DNA from: Whitmania pigra
Taxonomy: Eukaryota; Annelida; Clitellata; Hirudinida; Haemopidae
Reading direction: 5' to 3'
Length of the DNA: 64,000 nucleotides
Assembly: GCA_021613335.1 (NCBI GenBank)
Contig: JAJTWR010000431.1
Coordinates: 1,488,001 to 1,552,000, forward strand
Shown: one piece after another, positions 17,802-26,720 of the stretch
Numbering within the stretch: the first letter of the stretch is position 1
Layout of the letters: each line of letters opens with the position of its first letter
Made by a program: the position numbers and the translations under genes
The notes under the pieces: model-generated
Seen by the model: only the letters and a program-made list of their open reading frames with translations
Databases searched by the model: none
Told to the model about the DNA's origin: nothing

Positions 17802-20150
17802 ATGTCCGCTCCCGGTGGCTCCAACACCATCCCCGTATTTCCGCTGATTGAACTCGTCCTCTTTCCCCAAGAGGTCCGCGTCTTGTACGCCGGGCGCGAG
17901 AAGTCCGTCGCCGCGCTCAAAAAAGCGTTCGCCGATGAAGATCCGGCGCGCCGAGGCATCGTGCTCCTCGTCACCCAGCGGCGTGCGACCACCGGCGAGC
18001 CGGCCCGCGAAGACCTCTTCGAAGTGGGCACCCTCGCGCGGGTCGTGCAGCTCCTCACCATCGACGACAAATCGGTGAAGGTACTCGTGGAGGGCATCTC
18101 CCGAGCGCGCATCCGTACCTTCACGAACGAGGAGAGCTTTCAGCGCTGCGAATACGAAGTGCTGGAGGAAAAGGCGCCTCCATCGGTGGAGCTGACCGCG
18201 CTCGTGCGCACGGTGCAGTCGGTCTTCAAGATGTATGTGGAGTACAACAAAGAATTGGCCGCAGAGCTTCGCTTCCAAATCGCCGCTATCGACGATCCGT
18301 CGCGGCTTGCGGACACGGTCGCCGCGCTCTTGCCGAGCCAAACACTCCAAGCGCGACAAGAACTCTTGGAGACCGCAAACCCTGCCGATCGCCTCGAGCT
18401 GCTCTACACCCAGATGCAGCGCGAGGTGAAGGTGCTGAAGGCCGAGAAGTCCCTTCGCACCCGCATCAAACGCCTCATCGATCAACCGGAGCCCTTCACC
18501 AAGTCGCGCCCGAACGAAACTGAGCCCTTGAGCGAATCCAAGGAATTGGAACAGCGCATCCGCGATCCCCGGATTCCCAAGGAGGTTCAGGAACAGTTGA
18601 TGAAGGAGCTTCAGAAGCTCAAGATGATGGGCAACTACAGCTCCGAAGCTACCGTCGTTCGCAAGTACATCGACTGGGTGCTGGCGCTCCCCTGGGGCAT
18701 CGAGAGCCAAGACTTAGGCGACCTCAAGCTCGCGCAGACCATCCTCGACGCCGACCACTACGGTCTGCCGAAGGTGAAACGGCGCGTGATTGAATCGCTC
18801 GCCATTCAGAAACTCACTGGCAAAACCAAGGGGCCGATTCTCTGCTTCGTGGGGCCGCCGGGCGTGGGCAAGACTTCCCTCGGGCGCTCCATCGCGAAGA
18901 CTTTAGGCCGAAAGTTCGCGCGCATCGCCTTGGGCGGCGTGCGCGATGAGGCGGAAATCCGCGGCCACCGTCGGACGTACATCGGGGCCATGCCCGGGAG
19001 AATCATCCAAGCCTTAAAGCGCGTCGAGACGAGCAACCCGGTCATCCTCTTCGACGAAATCGACAAAATCGGCGCCGACTACCGCGGCGAGCCGGCGTCG
19101 GCGCTCTTGGAAGTCCTCGACCCGGAGCAAAACTCCGCTTTCTGCGACCACTACATCGACCTCGACTTCGACCTCTCGAAGGTCCTCTTCCTGTGCACCG
19201 CGAACTCTGTGGCCCCCATCCCCGGTCCGCTCCTCGACCGCATGGAGGTAATCCACATCAGCGGCTACACCGAGCAGGAAAAGCTCGCGATTGCCCGGCG
19301 CTACCTCGTGCCGAAGCACCTCGAAGCCTGCGGGCTCGTCGGCAAGGCAGAAGTGCGGCTGGAGACGAGTGCCCTGCGGACCATCATCCGCCACTACACC
19401 CGCGAAGCGGGCGTCCGTGCCCTTGAGCGCGAGATCGCAACGGTGCATCGCCGCATCGCTCGCCAAATCGTTTCATCGGAAACGCCGCTGCCGCCGTTCC
19501 GCATCGACTCCAGCAATGTTTCGACCTTCCTCGGGGCACCCAAAGTGCCGAAGGAAAAGACCGAGAAGCACGACCAAGTTGGGCTCGTGAACGCGCTCGC
19601 CTGGACCGCGTTCGGCGGCGTGGTGCTGCCAACCGAAGCGGCGGTGTACCCGGGCAAAGGCAAACTCGTCGTCACCGGCATGCTGAAAGACTTGATGCGC
19701 GAGTCGGTGCAAGCGGCGCTCACTTGGGTGCGGTCGCGCGCCGACGTGCTGGGCCTCGAAGCGGGATTCTTCGAGAAGCACGATGTCCACGTACATTTCC
19801 CGGGCCCGGATCCCAAAGACGGCCCATCGGCGGGAGTGGCGATTGCGACCGCGATTGCTTCGGCGGTGACCCGCACGCCCGTGCGGCAGTCGGTGGCGAT
19901 GACCGGCGAAGTGACGCTCCGCGGCCGCGTGCAGATGATCGGCGGCCTCAAGGAAAAGTGCCTCGCCGCGCACCGCGCGGGCATTGAAACCGTCCTCATC
20001 CCCAAGGCGAACAAGCGCGACCTGCGCCAGCTCCCGAGGCAGGTCCGCTCGCGGCTGCGGATTGTGCTCGTCGAGAAAATCGACGAAGTGCTCGGGGAGG
20101 CGTTGGCAGTGCGGCAACCGCCGGAGCGTCCGGCGGAGTCGAGCCTCTAG
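17802..20150 (+). CDS. lon: ATP-dependent Lon protease
   Basis: 782 residues: LON substrate-binding N-domain (P-x-FPL-x-x-LVLFP-x-E), coiled middle region, AAA+ domain with Walker A GPPGVGKTS (about residue 350) and Walker B PVILFDEIDKIG, then the C-terminal protease domain. The catalytic dyad is S676 in KDGPSAG and K719 in the GGLKEK segment. Length and motif order match bacterial LonA. It closes the proteostasis block and converges with an MDR oxidoreductase gene. Confidence 0.97.
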   Translation: MSAPGGSNTIPVFPLIELVLFPQEVRVLYAGREKSVAALKKAFADEDPARRGIVLLVTQRRATTGEPAREDLFEVGTLARVVQLLTIDDKSVKVLVEGISRARIRTFTNEESFQRCEYEVLEEKAPPSVELTALVRTVQSVFKMYVEYNKELAAELRFQIAAIDDPSRLADTVAALLPSQTLQARQELLETANPADRLELLYTQMQREVKVLKAEKSLRTRIKRLIDQPEPFTKSRPNETEPLSESKELEQRIRDPRIPKEVQEQLMKELQKLKMMGNYSSEATVVRKYIDWVLALPWGIESQDLGDLKLAQTILDADHYGLPKVKRRVIESLAIQKLTGKTKGPILCFVGPPGVGKTSLGRSIAKTLGRKFARIALGGVRDEAEIRGHRRTYIGAMPGRIIQALKRVETSNPVILFDEIDKIGADYRGEPASALLEVLDPEQNSAFCDHYIDLDFDLSKVLFLCTANSVAPIPGPLLDRMEVIHISGYTEQEKLAIARRYLVPKHLEACGLVGKAEVRLETSALRTIIRHYTREAGVRALEREIATVHRRIARQIVSSETPLPPFRIDSSNVSTFLGAPKVPKEKTEKHDQVGLVNALAWTAFGGVVLPTEAAVYPGKGKLVVTGMLKDLMRESVQAALTWVRSRADVLGLEAGFFEKHDVHVHFPGPDPKDGPSAGVAIATAIASAVTRTPVRQSVAMTGEVTLRGRVQMIGGLKEKCLAAHRAGIETVLIPKANKRDLRQLPRQVRSRLRIVLVEKIDEVLGEALAVRQPPERPAESSL

Positions 20151-20165
20151 CGTACGTACGAGGCG

Positions 20166-21176
20166 CTAGGTGCAGTCGAGCAGCACCTTGCCCACGTTGC
20201 CCCGCTGCGAAATGAGCCGATACGCGTCTTCCGCCTTCTCGAGCGGGAACACTCCGTGGATGTGCGGATGGAGTTTCCCGGCGCCAGCGAGTTCGACGAG
20301 AGCGTCGAGCCCTTCGGCGATGAGCGCGTCTTCTGCCCAGAGATGCCCCAAGTTCACGCCGGTGACTCCGCGATTCTTCGACATGAGCATGAGTGGATTC
20401 AACCGCGGCATGCGCATCCACTCCCGGACGACGTGGAGCAAGTTGCGCGATTCGCCGCGCACCATGTTCGCCCAGCCGTAGGCGACGAGCAGCCCGCCGG
20501 GCCCGAGGAGTTCGAAGCCCTTGGCCCAGTCGCCGCCGCCGAGCGGGTCGAAGACTCGGTCGAGGCCGGGGCCGTGGGCGCGCACGACTTTCGCGTAGTC
20601 TTCGGTGCGCCGGTCGATGGGGACGGTGAGGCCCTTCGAGCGAAGGAAGTCGTGCTTCTGCGCAGAGGCGGTGCCGAAGCTCACGAGTCCCGGCACATCG
20701 CGCACGAGTTCCAGCAGCGCGAGCCCGACGCCGCCCGCGGCCATGTGGATGAGGACGCGCATGCCCGCTCGCAGCGGCGCCACCCGGGAGGTGATGTAGT
20801 GCGCCGTCAGATAGACGACCGGGAGTGAAGCCGCCGCGTCGTCGGAGAGGGTTGCGGGGCAGCGGCGCGCCATCTTTGCGGCGACGACCACGTGGGTCGC
20901 ATGCCCGCCGAAACGCGCGAGCGCGAACACCCGGTCGCCCACCGCGAAGCCGCGCACGCCCGGACCAACTTCCGCGACGGTGCCCGCGACTTCGTAGCCG
21001 GAGACATAGGGAAACGGCGGCGCGTCGGGATAGAGGCCGACCCGGCCAGCGAGGTCCGAAAAATTCATACCGGCGCGGGAAGCGCGCACCAGCAGCTCTC
21101 CTTCGCCGGGCGTCGGGAGCGCGCGCTCCGCGAGGCGGAGCTGCCCGCGAGCGTTCATGGTCATCACGCAGCGCAT
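20166..21176 (-). CDS. MDR-family zinc-independent oxidoreductase (quinone reductase / VAT-1-like)
   Basis: Medium-chain dehydrogenase/reductase: GroES-like N-domain (G-E-x-E-LLVR...AG-x-NFSD, P-x-V-x-G-YE-x-AG-x-V...G-V...GDRV) and Rossmann domain with AAGGVGLAL. The structural and catalytic zinc cysteines of alcohol dehydrogenases are missing, which fits the quinone oxidoreductase/VAT-1 branch. The segment YGWANMVRG followed by a long R-x-L-NPL-x-LM-x-x-N-x-x-V-x-G-x-NLGHLW resembles VAT-1-like proteins. ATG 21176 is preferred over TTG 21188. It probably uses NADPH; the physiological substrate is unknown. It is divergent from algH. Confidence 0.82.
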   Translation of the reverse strand: MRCVMTMNARGQLRLAERALPTPGEGELLVRASRAGMNFSDLAGRVGLYPDAPPFPYVSGYEVAGTVAEVGPGVRGFAVGDRVFALARFGGHATHVVVAAKMARRCPATLSDDAAASLPVVYLTAHYITSRVAPLRAGMRVLIHMAAGGVGLALLELVRDVPGLVSFGTASAQKHDFLRSKGLTVPIDRRTEDYAKVVRAHGPGLDRVFDPLGGGDWAKGFELLGPGGLLVAYGWANMVRGESRNLLHVVREWMRMPRLNPLMLMSKNRGVTGVNLGHLWAEDALIAEGLDALVELAGAGKLHPHIHGVFPLEKAEDAYRLISQRGNVGKVLLDCT

Positions 21177-21228
21177 AACCGAACTCAAAGCATGCCCCTG
21201 AAAAGCGAACCTTGGGTATAGTCAGGCA

Positions 21229-21786
21229 GTGGATGGCGTTGCACCAGGATTTCTCGTCGCGGTGCCGAGGCTCGTCGCCCCGAGTTTTCATCGGGCGGTC
21301 GTCCTCATGCTGGAGCACAACGAGAACGGTGCCTTCGGGCTCGTCATCAACCACGAAATGAATTTCACCTTCCGGGAACTCGCGCGCACCCAAGACCTCT
21401 CGGTGTCTGAGTCGCACGCGCGAGAGCGGCTCCACTCCGGCGGGCCTGCGGAAAAGTTTCGGGGCTTCGTGCTGCACGACTCCGAAGACGCTTCCGAGAG
21501 CCAAGAAATTCTCCCTGGTCTCTTCCTCACCGTGGCGACCTCGGCGGTGAAGCCGCTGCTCCTCGACCACACCGCGCGGCTCAAGTTCTGCCTCGGCTGC
21601 GCCGGATGGGGGCCGGGACAACTGGAGAAGGAATTTCAGGCCGGAAATTGGGTGCACGCCGAAGCCGACGCCAGCTTCGTGCAAGACTTCGTGTTGTCGG
21701 AAAAGCCGTCGGTCATGTGGATGAAGCTCCTGCGCCACATTGGCATCGACCCCGTATTGATTGTTCCGTCGGGAGGGCTTAACTAG
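21229..21786 (+). CDS. algH: YqgE/AlgH family protein
   Basis: 185 residues from GTG 21229. Family hallmarks: PGFLVA-P-x-L...F-x-R-x-V-x-L-x-EHNE-GA-GLVIN, GGP near residue 70, and CLGCAGWGPGQLE-E-x-x-x-G-x-W near residue 123. The biochemical role of AlgH/YqgE is unsettled. Here it is followed six bases later by bolA and then by a CGFS glutaredoxin, which hints at a link to iron-sulfur or redox regulation. Confidence 0.9.
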   Translation: MDGVAPGFLVAVPRLVAPSFHRAVVLMLEHNENGAFGLVINHEMNFTFRELARTQDLSVSESHARERLHSGGPAEKFRGFVLHDSEDASESQEILPGLFLTVATSAVKPLLLDHTARLKFCLGCAGWGPGQLEKEFQAGNWVHAEADASFVQDFVLSEKPSVMWMKLLRHIGIDPVLIVPSGGLN

Positions 21787-21791
21787 CCGAA

Positions 21792-22043
21792 ATGATTTCT
21801 CCTGAGCTTGTCGCCGAAAAAATTCGAGCAGCGCTGCCGGACGCGAAGGTGATTGTCCGGGCTGAAGAAGGGCACCCGGAGCACTTGCTCGCGTGGGTGG
21901 CCAGCGACGCGTTTCGCGGGAAGTCACTCGTGCAGCAGCACCAGATGGTGTACGCGCCCCTGCGGGAACACCTCTCGCAAGGAACGCTTCACGCGCTGGC
22001 GCTGAAGACCACCACGCTCGACCAATGGAGAGAAGATGCTTAA
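21792..22043 (+). CDS. bolA: BolA family protein
   Basis: 83 residues, the standard BolA length. The conserved pattern runs I-x-x-x-LP-D-A-x-V...GHPEHL-x-x-x-V-x-S-x-x-F-x-GKS-x-V-x-Q-HQ-x-VY-x-x-L, with the invariant H-Q-x-V-Y helix. BolA proteins bind a [2Fe-2S] cluster together with CGFS glutaredoxins. The next gene encodes exactly such a partner and overlaps this one by eight bases, so the pair is probably translated as a unit. Confidence 0.92.
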   Translation: MISPELVAEKIRAALPDAKVIVRAEEGHPEHLLAWVASDAFRGKSLVQQHQMVYAPLREHLSQGTLHALALKTTTLDQWREDA

Positions 22044-22353
22044 TCCAGCCTTGAAGGAGCGCTTTGAGCGCGAAGTCAAGACGCACCCCATCGTCGTCTA
22101 CATGAAGGGGAACCAAGACTTCCCTCGCTGCGGTTTCTCGGCGCGGGTGGTGGAGCTCCTGGAGCGCCACGGTCCGCTCTACACGGTGGATGTGCTCGCG
22201 GACCCAGAAGTACGGGAAGGCATCAAAGAGTTCACCTCATGGCCGACGATCCCGCAGGTCTTCATCCACGGTGAGTTCATCGGTGGCTGCGACATCGTGA
22301 GCGAGCTCTCGGCGAAAGGCGAGCTCCCGAAGCTCTTCACGAAAAAAGTCTGA
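22036..22353 (+). CDS. grxD: Monothiol glutaredoxin, Grx4/GrxD type
   Basis: 105 residues with the single-Cys active site CGFS at 32-35 (VVYMKG-N...P-RCGFSARVV). Also present are the WPTIPQVFI-GEFIGGCDIV block and the TVP-equivalent WPTIPQ that binds glutathione. Monothiol Grx4 carries glutathione-ligated [2Fe-2S] clusters for transfer or iron sensing. It is translationally coupled to bolA. gshA, needed for glutathione, is also in the window (50698). Confidence 0.95.
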   Translation: MLNPALKERFEREVKTHPIVVYMKGNQDFPRCGFSARVVELLERHGPLYTVDVLADPEVREGIKEFTSWPTIPQVFIHGEFIGGCDIVSELSAKGELPKLFTKKV

Positions 22354-22373
22354 ACTCGTCGAACCCTATAGGC

Positions 22374-23453
22374 ATGGAGCGCAAACCGCGCTTTGCGTTG
22401 AGCAGACGTACTCAAGTGGCGCTCGACGCGAGTTTCTTTTTCGGCGGCATCCTCGTCGACGCCTTCTTCTTGCGGCGCATCGACAACGCGATGCTGCTCC
22501 TCCAGCACGGGGTGTACCTCGTGCTCTGCGGGGCGCTCCTCGCGCACGAGCACCTCACCGGCGAGGCGCAGGTCGCGGTGACCGAGCGCGCGCAGCGCTT
22601 CATCGGCTACCGGCGCTGGGCGATGCACTTCTTCTTGGGAGCGCTGCTCAACGCTTTCCTCATCTTCTACTTCCGCTCGTCGAGCGGCATCCTCGCCGAC
22701 ATCTTCCTCGTCGGCCTCGGCCTTGCGATTTTCATCAACGGGTTCCCGATTTTTCGCAGCCGGGCCCCGGCCGCCCGGGTGACGCTCTTCGCGTTCTCGG
22801 TGACGAGCTACCTCGCCTACCTGTTTCCGGTGGTGGGGGCGCACATCAACCTCTGGCACTACCCGGTGGCCGTCGGCGGCGGTGTGCTCGCCACGCTCGG
22901 GCTCGTGTGGTGCGTGCGCCGCGGCGACGCCAAGGCGCGGCTGCGCCCTTACGCAGCGCCGAGCCTTCTCGTGCAGGTGGTGCTGCTCATCCTCTTTTTG
23001 AGCGGCGGCATTCCCCCGGTGCCGCTGTCGCTGCGGCAGCTCGAGGTGTGCACCAACGTGACGCGCAACGGAAACGACTACGAGCTCGAATACCAACCGG
23101 CGCGACGCGGGGCCTTCTGGCGTTGGTCGAGCACAGTGGTTCGCGGCCCTCGGGGCATGCGGGTGTTCGTGTTCATGCGCATCTTCGCTCCGGTGAATTT
23201 CTCGGATACCGCCATTCTCGTGTGGGAGCGCGATGACCCGGACCTCTCCTGGGTGTCCTACGGACGCGACGTTCGGCTGCAGCTCACCGGCGGCTCCCGG
23301 CGCGGGTTTCGCAGCTACACGAGCGTGGTGTTGACGCGGCCTGGGCAATACCGAGTTCGGATTTTCACCATCGACGGGCGAGAGATTGGGCGGCAGGTCT
23401 TCTGGTTCCAACTGGATAGCTCGCCACCCGCTGTGCGAAAGAAGCGAGCCTGA
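22374..23453 (+). CDS. Polytopic membrane protein with C-terminal DUF2914 domain
   Basis: 359 residues. About six transmembrane helices occupy residues 15-215. The last about 110 residues form a soluble beta domain with the DUF2914 pattern (F-x-x-W-x-x-x-x...V-x-L...GGSRRG-x-RSYTS-x-x-L-x-x-x-G-x-YRV-x-I-x-x-x-DGR-x-IG). It starts 20 bases after grx4, and its stop overlaps the start of the phosphatase gene, so all may be one transcript. The function of DUF2914 proteins is unknown; a periplasmic sensory or envelope role is a guess. Confidence 0.75.
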   Translation: MERKPRFALSRRTQVALDASFFFGGILVDAFFLRRIDNAMLLLQHGVYLVLCGALLAHEHLTGEAQVAVTERAQRFIGYRRWAMHFFLGALLNAFLIFYFRSSSGILADIFLVGLGLAIFINGFPIFRSRAPAARVTLFAFSVTSYLAYLFPVVGAHINLWHYPVAVGGGVLATLGLVWCVRRGDAKARLRPYAAPSLLVQVVLLILFLSGGIPPVPLSLRQLEVCTNVTRNGNDYELEYQPARRGAFWRWSSTVVRGPRGMRVFVFMRIFAPVNFSDTAILVWERDDPDLSWVSYGRDVRLQLTGGSRRGFRSYTSVVLTRPGQYRVRIFTIDGREIGRQVFWFQLDSSPPAVRKKRA

Positions 23454-24133
23454 TGCGTAGCCCTGAGCGCGAGCGGACGTTTGTGGTCGGCGACATCCAC
23501 GGGTGCCTTGCGGAGTTCGAGGAGCTCCTGCGGGTGGCCGGGGTGGGTGCCGACGACGAAGTGGTGCTCGTCGGCGACCTCGTGGCGAAAGGCCCCGACT
23601 CCCAGGGCGTCGTGCAGCTCGCTCGGGAGCGCGGCGCGTTTGCGGTACTCGGCAACCACGACGCCCGGGTGTTGGAGCGCGCCGATGAACCCGCCGACGA
23701 TGCGCACACCGCCGTGGCGAAGTCGCTTGCGCCCGCAGACCTCGACTACCTGCGCGCGCTGCCGCTCATTGTGGAGCTGCCGCAGCACAGCGCCTGTGTG
23801 GTGCACGCGGGCCTCGACCCCAAAGTGCCGCTAGCGGAACAGCAAAGGAAAATCTGCCTCACCCTGCGCTCGTTCGACGAGCGCGGGCGACCGTCGAACC
23901 GCGCCCGCGAAGGCGTGCCCTGGGCCTCGCACTGGGTGGGGCCGCCGCTCGTGCTCTTCGGCCACGATGCGCTGCGCGGCCTGCAGACCTATCCGCAGGC
24001 TATCGGCCTCGACACCGGCTGCGTGTACGGGCAGTTCCTCACCGGGCTGTGGCTCACTGAAAAGCCCGGGTTGCCGGACAAGCGCATCGTGCAAGTGCGG
24101 GCGAAGCGCGTGTGGCAAGAGCCCGGCACCTAG
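23453..24133 (+). CDS. Calcineurin-like metallophosphoesterase, ApaH/PrpE-type
   Basis: 226 residues with the PPP-type motif series: GDIHGC near residue 14, V-x-VGDLVAKGPDS, VLGNHDARV, HAG near residue 122, and FGHDA. This arrangement is typical of symmetrical Ap4A hydrolase-like and small Ser/Thr-phosphatase-like enzymes with a two-metal site. The ATG overlaps the upstream stop by one base. Substrate (dinucleoside polyphosphate or phosphoprotein) cannot be decided from sequence. Confidence 0.85.
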   Translation: MRSPERERTFVVGDIHGCLAEFEELLRVAGVGADDEVVLVGDLVAKGPDSQGVVQLARERGAFAVLGNHDARVLERADEPADDAHTAVAKSLAPADLDYLRALPLIVELPQHSACVVHAGLDPKVPLAEQQRKICLTLRSFDERGRPSNRAREGVPWASHWVGPPLVLFGHDALRGLQTYPQAIGLDTGCVYGQFLTGLWLTEKPGLPDKRIVQVRAKRVWQEPGT

Positions 24134-24157
24134 CAGCGCTACCGCGAAGCACCACCC

Positions 24158-25198
24158 TCAGTGGATGAACTGCGCGCCGAGCGCGATGAGCCGCTGGAAA
24201 GCCCACGCGAGCCCTGCGGACGCCGGGAGGGTGAACACCCAAGCGAGCACGATGCTGGAAGCGATGCCCCACTGCACGCCGGAGAGGCGCTTCGAAGCGC
24301 CGACGCCCATGATGCTCGCGTTGATGCAGTGGGTGGTGGACACCGGAATGCCGAGGCGACTTGCGCCGAGGATGGTCGCGGCGCCGACCGTTTCCGCAGC
24401 GAAACCTTGGATGGGCGTGATGCGGATGATTTTGGTGCCCATGGTCTTGATGATGCGGCTGCCGCCAGCGGCGGTGCCGAGCGCAATGGCGAACGCGCAG
24501 GAGAGAATCACCCAGAACGGCACCTCGCCTTGGATGGGCATCACCCAGTGCGGCACCCACGACGGCAGGTGGTGGTCCGCATTGAGGTAGGAGAGGAGCG
24601 CCAGGGTGATGATGCCCATGGACTTCTGTGCGTCGTTCGAGCCGTGGCTCAACGCCATGGCCCCGGCAGACACGAGCTGGGCCCGGCGGGACCAGCGCTG
24701 CACATGCGTGGGCCTCATCCTCCGCACTGCCCAGGTGAGCAGAATCATGAACAGAAAGCCCGCGAAGAAGCCGATGGCCGGAGAGGCCACGAGCGGAACG
24801 AGCACCTTCGAGATGAGCTTGTTCCAGCGAAATGCGCCGAGGCCGCCGTTGGCGACGACCGCTCCGGCAAGGCCGCCGATGAGCGCGTGCGACGACGACG
24901 ACGGCAGCCCGTAATACCACGTGAGCAGATTCCAAGCGCAGGCACCGAGCAGCGCCGAGAGGACGACGAGCTGGGTCGCGTTTGCCGGGTCGGTGAATTC
25001 TTCGGCGATGGTCTTCGCGACGGCAGTGCCGAGGATGGCGCCGACCAGGTTGAGCAGCGCCGCGCCCATAATCGCGGTGCGAAAAGGCAGCACTCCTGTG
25101 GAGACCACGGTCGCGACCGCGTTGGCCGCGTCGTGGAAGCCGTTGATGTAGTCGAAGATGAGCGCGGCGAGGATCACCGCGATGAGCAGGCTAACCAT
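24158..25198 (-). CDS. PiT-family inorganic phosphate transporter
   Basis: 346 residues, about ten transmembrane helices. Both PiT signature repeats are seen: GFHDAANA-VATVVSTG near residue 20, and ALSHGSNDAQKSMGI near residue 200, with the GANDxQ-type variant S-N-D-A-Q. It imports phosphate by ion coupling. The start overlaps the stop of a DUF47 (PhoU-like) gene by eight bases, the common PiT accessory arrangement. Confidence 0.93.
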   Translation of the reverse strand: MVSLLIAVILAALIFDYINGFHDAANAVATVVSTGVLPFRTAIMGAALLNLVGAILGTAVAKTIAEEFTDPANATQLVVLSALLGACAWNLLTWYYGLPSSSSHALIGGLAGAVVANGGLGAFRWNKLISKVLVPLVASPAIGFFAGFLFMILLTWAVRRMRPTHVQRWSRRAQLVSAGAMALSHGSNDAQKSMGIITLALLSYLNADHHLPSWVPHWVMPIQGEVPFWVILSCAFAIALGTAAGGSRIIKTMGTKIIRITPIQGFAAETVGAATILGASRLGIPVSTTHCINASIMGVGASKRLSGVQWGIASSIVLAWVFTLPASAGLAWAFQRLIALGAQFIH

Positions 25199-25826
25199 GC
25201 TTCATGGCCAAGTTTGCGAGGAGATCCGCCACGTCGTCGCATTGGTCGACTGCGGCTTCGAGGTCATCGAGGATTTCCTTCTGCTTGAGCAGCATTCGGG
25301 CGTCGATGCTGGGGGCGGCGAACAGCTCGCTGATGGCGGTGCGGTAGACAGTGTCGGTCTCTTTTTCGACCGCGCGGATCTTCCGCACGTCTTCGATGAG
25401 CTTGCTGTAGTTGTGGCTTCGCAGGTGCGGCACCGCTTCGGCGATGAGCCGGGTGCAGTGCTCCAAGTGGTCCATGATGATGCCCATGGGCGCGGTAGGG
25501 CGCTCCAAATGGTAGAGATTGAAGGCGCGCGCCGACAAGTTCATCAGGTCGATGATGTCGTCGAGCTGGCCGGTCAGGCTGTGCAGGTCTTCCCGGTCGA
25601 GGGGCGTCACGAAGGTCCGCGCGAGCGAGTCTTCCATGCGGCGCACCGTGTCGTCGGCCTTGTGCTCGATGGTCTGGAGCGCGTCCTGCACGGAGGTGCC
25701 GGGCTCGTCGCGAAAGCGGAGCAGCGCGTGGGCCGCTTCGTTTCCTAAGCGTCCCAGCTCCTCAATCATCTCAAACCAGTGCTCGTCGCGCGGGAGGAAG
25801 AATCGAACGATGGATTGTAATCCCAT
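25191..25826 (-). CDS. DUF47 (PhoU-like) protein, partner of PiT transporter
   Basis: 211 residues, all helical, beginning with the DUF47 pattern (F-x-F-LPRDE-x-F-x-x-x). It contains E-x-x-AD-x-x-x-R and FVTP-x-DREDL-x-L-x-x-x-LDDI-D motifs; the paired acidic clusters bind metal in PhoU-fold proteins. It is translationally coupled to pit and likely modulates its activity. ATG 25826 lies 190 bases from the divergent ftsE start. Confidence 0.93.
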   Translation of the reverse strand: MGLQSIVRFFLPRDEHWFEMIEELGRLGNEAAHALLRFRDEPGTSVQDALQTIEHKADDTVRRMEDSLARTFVTPLDREDLHSLTGQLDDIIDLMNLSARAFNLYHLERPTAPMGIIMDHLEHCTRLIAEAVPHLRSHNYSKLIEDVRKIRAVEKETDTVYRTAISELFAAPSIDARMLLKQKEILDDLEAAVDQCDDVADLLANLAMKHG

Positions 25827-26015
25827 GATGGAATAGCTCCTGGGGGGTTCGTGGGAATTCAGGGGGCGAAAGTTCGCCCGAGCAACGCCTCGCGGTGAGC
25901 CCCCCAAAAAGGCACGCCGGGTTGGAAAAGTAAGGACTTGGATGACGAACAATAGGGGCGGCGCAGAAACACGGTGGGGGCTCCCAGTGGCCCTGCCATA
26001 TATGGTCAAGCGACG

Positions 26016-26720
26016 ATGATCCAGCTGTTCCAAGTGTCCATGGCGTATGCCGGAGATGCACCGGTTCTGCGGGGCATCAGCCTTGACATCCGCAAAGCGG
26101 AATTCGTCTTTTTGACTGGGCCCTCCGGCGCCGGGAAGTCGAGCCTCTTGAAGCTGCTGTTTCTCGAAGAGCGCCCGCTGCACGGGCAAATCTTCATCGA
26201 CGGCACCAATGTGAGTCGCATTTCTGCGCGCGAAGTGCCGATGATTCGGCGGCGCATCGGCGTCGTCTTCCAAGACTTCAAGCTCCTCGCGAATCGCTCG
26301 GTGCTCGACAACGTGGGGCTCACCCTCGACGTGCTCGGCGTGCCCGCCCGCGAGGTCCGCCGCCGCAGCCTCCTCATGCTCCGCCGGGTGGGGCTGGAGC
26401 ACAAGGCCGAGATTTTGCCCCGCAACTTGTCCGGCGGCGAGCAGCAGCGGGTGGCGCTCTGTCGGGCGCTCGTGAACGAGCCGACCATCCTCCTCGCCGA
26501 CGAGCCCACCGGAAACCTCGACCCGAAGATGACCGTCGAAATCATGAATTTGCTCACCGAGGTTTCGGTGCGCGGCACGACAGTAGTCATTGCCACCCAC
26601 GACACGACGCTCCTGGAACGCAACCGGCGACGGATTATCCGGCTCGAAGGCGGCACCGTGGTCGGCGATGAGCGGGAGTTCCGCCCGTCGCGCATCGGCA
26701 GCGAACTCACTTTCCGGTAA
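26016..26720 (+). CDS. ftsE: Cell-division ABC ATPase FtsE (no ftsX adjacent)
   Basis: 234 residues from ATG 26016. Walker A GPSGAGKSS, Q-loop VVFQDFKLL, the FtsE-typical V-x-DNV-x-x-x-L-x-V segment, ABC signature LSGGEQQR, Walker B ILLADEPTGNLDP and switch His ATHD are all present. Normally ftsX follows directly to form the FtsEX complex that activates peptidoglycan hydrolases. Here the next gene is convergent (14-base tail overlap) and encodes a beta-barrel, so FtsX must be elsewhere or this is an FtsE-like ATPase of another transporter. Confidence 0.82.
   Translation: MIQLFQVSMAYAGDAPVLRGISLDIRKAEFVFLTGPSGAGKSSLLKLLFLEERPLHGQIFIDGTNVSRISAREVPMIRRRIGVVFQDFKLLANRSVLDNVGLTLDVLGVPAREVRRRSLLMLRRVGLEHKAEILPRNLSGGEQQRVALCRALVNEPTILLADEPTGNLDPKMTVEIMNLLTEVSVRGTTVVIATHDTTLLERNRRRIIRLEGGTVVGDEREFRPSRIGSELTFR

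Noticed and set aside
20147..20169. CTAGCG...CGCTAG hairpin between lon and the MDR gene as bidirectional terminator
   Set aside because: The stem is six bases and is created largely by the two opposed TAG stop codons; there is no T-run on either side.
19996..22170. 724-codon minus-strand open frame across lon, the MDR gene and algH-bolA
   Set aside because: It overlaps five supported genes and shows no domain, only Arg/Ala/Gly/Pro-rich shadow sequence.
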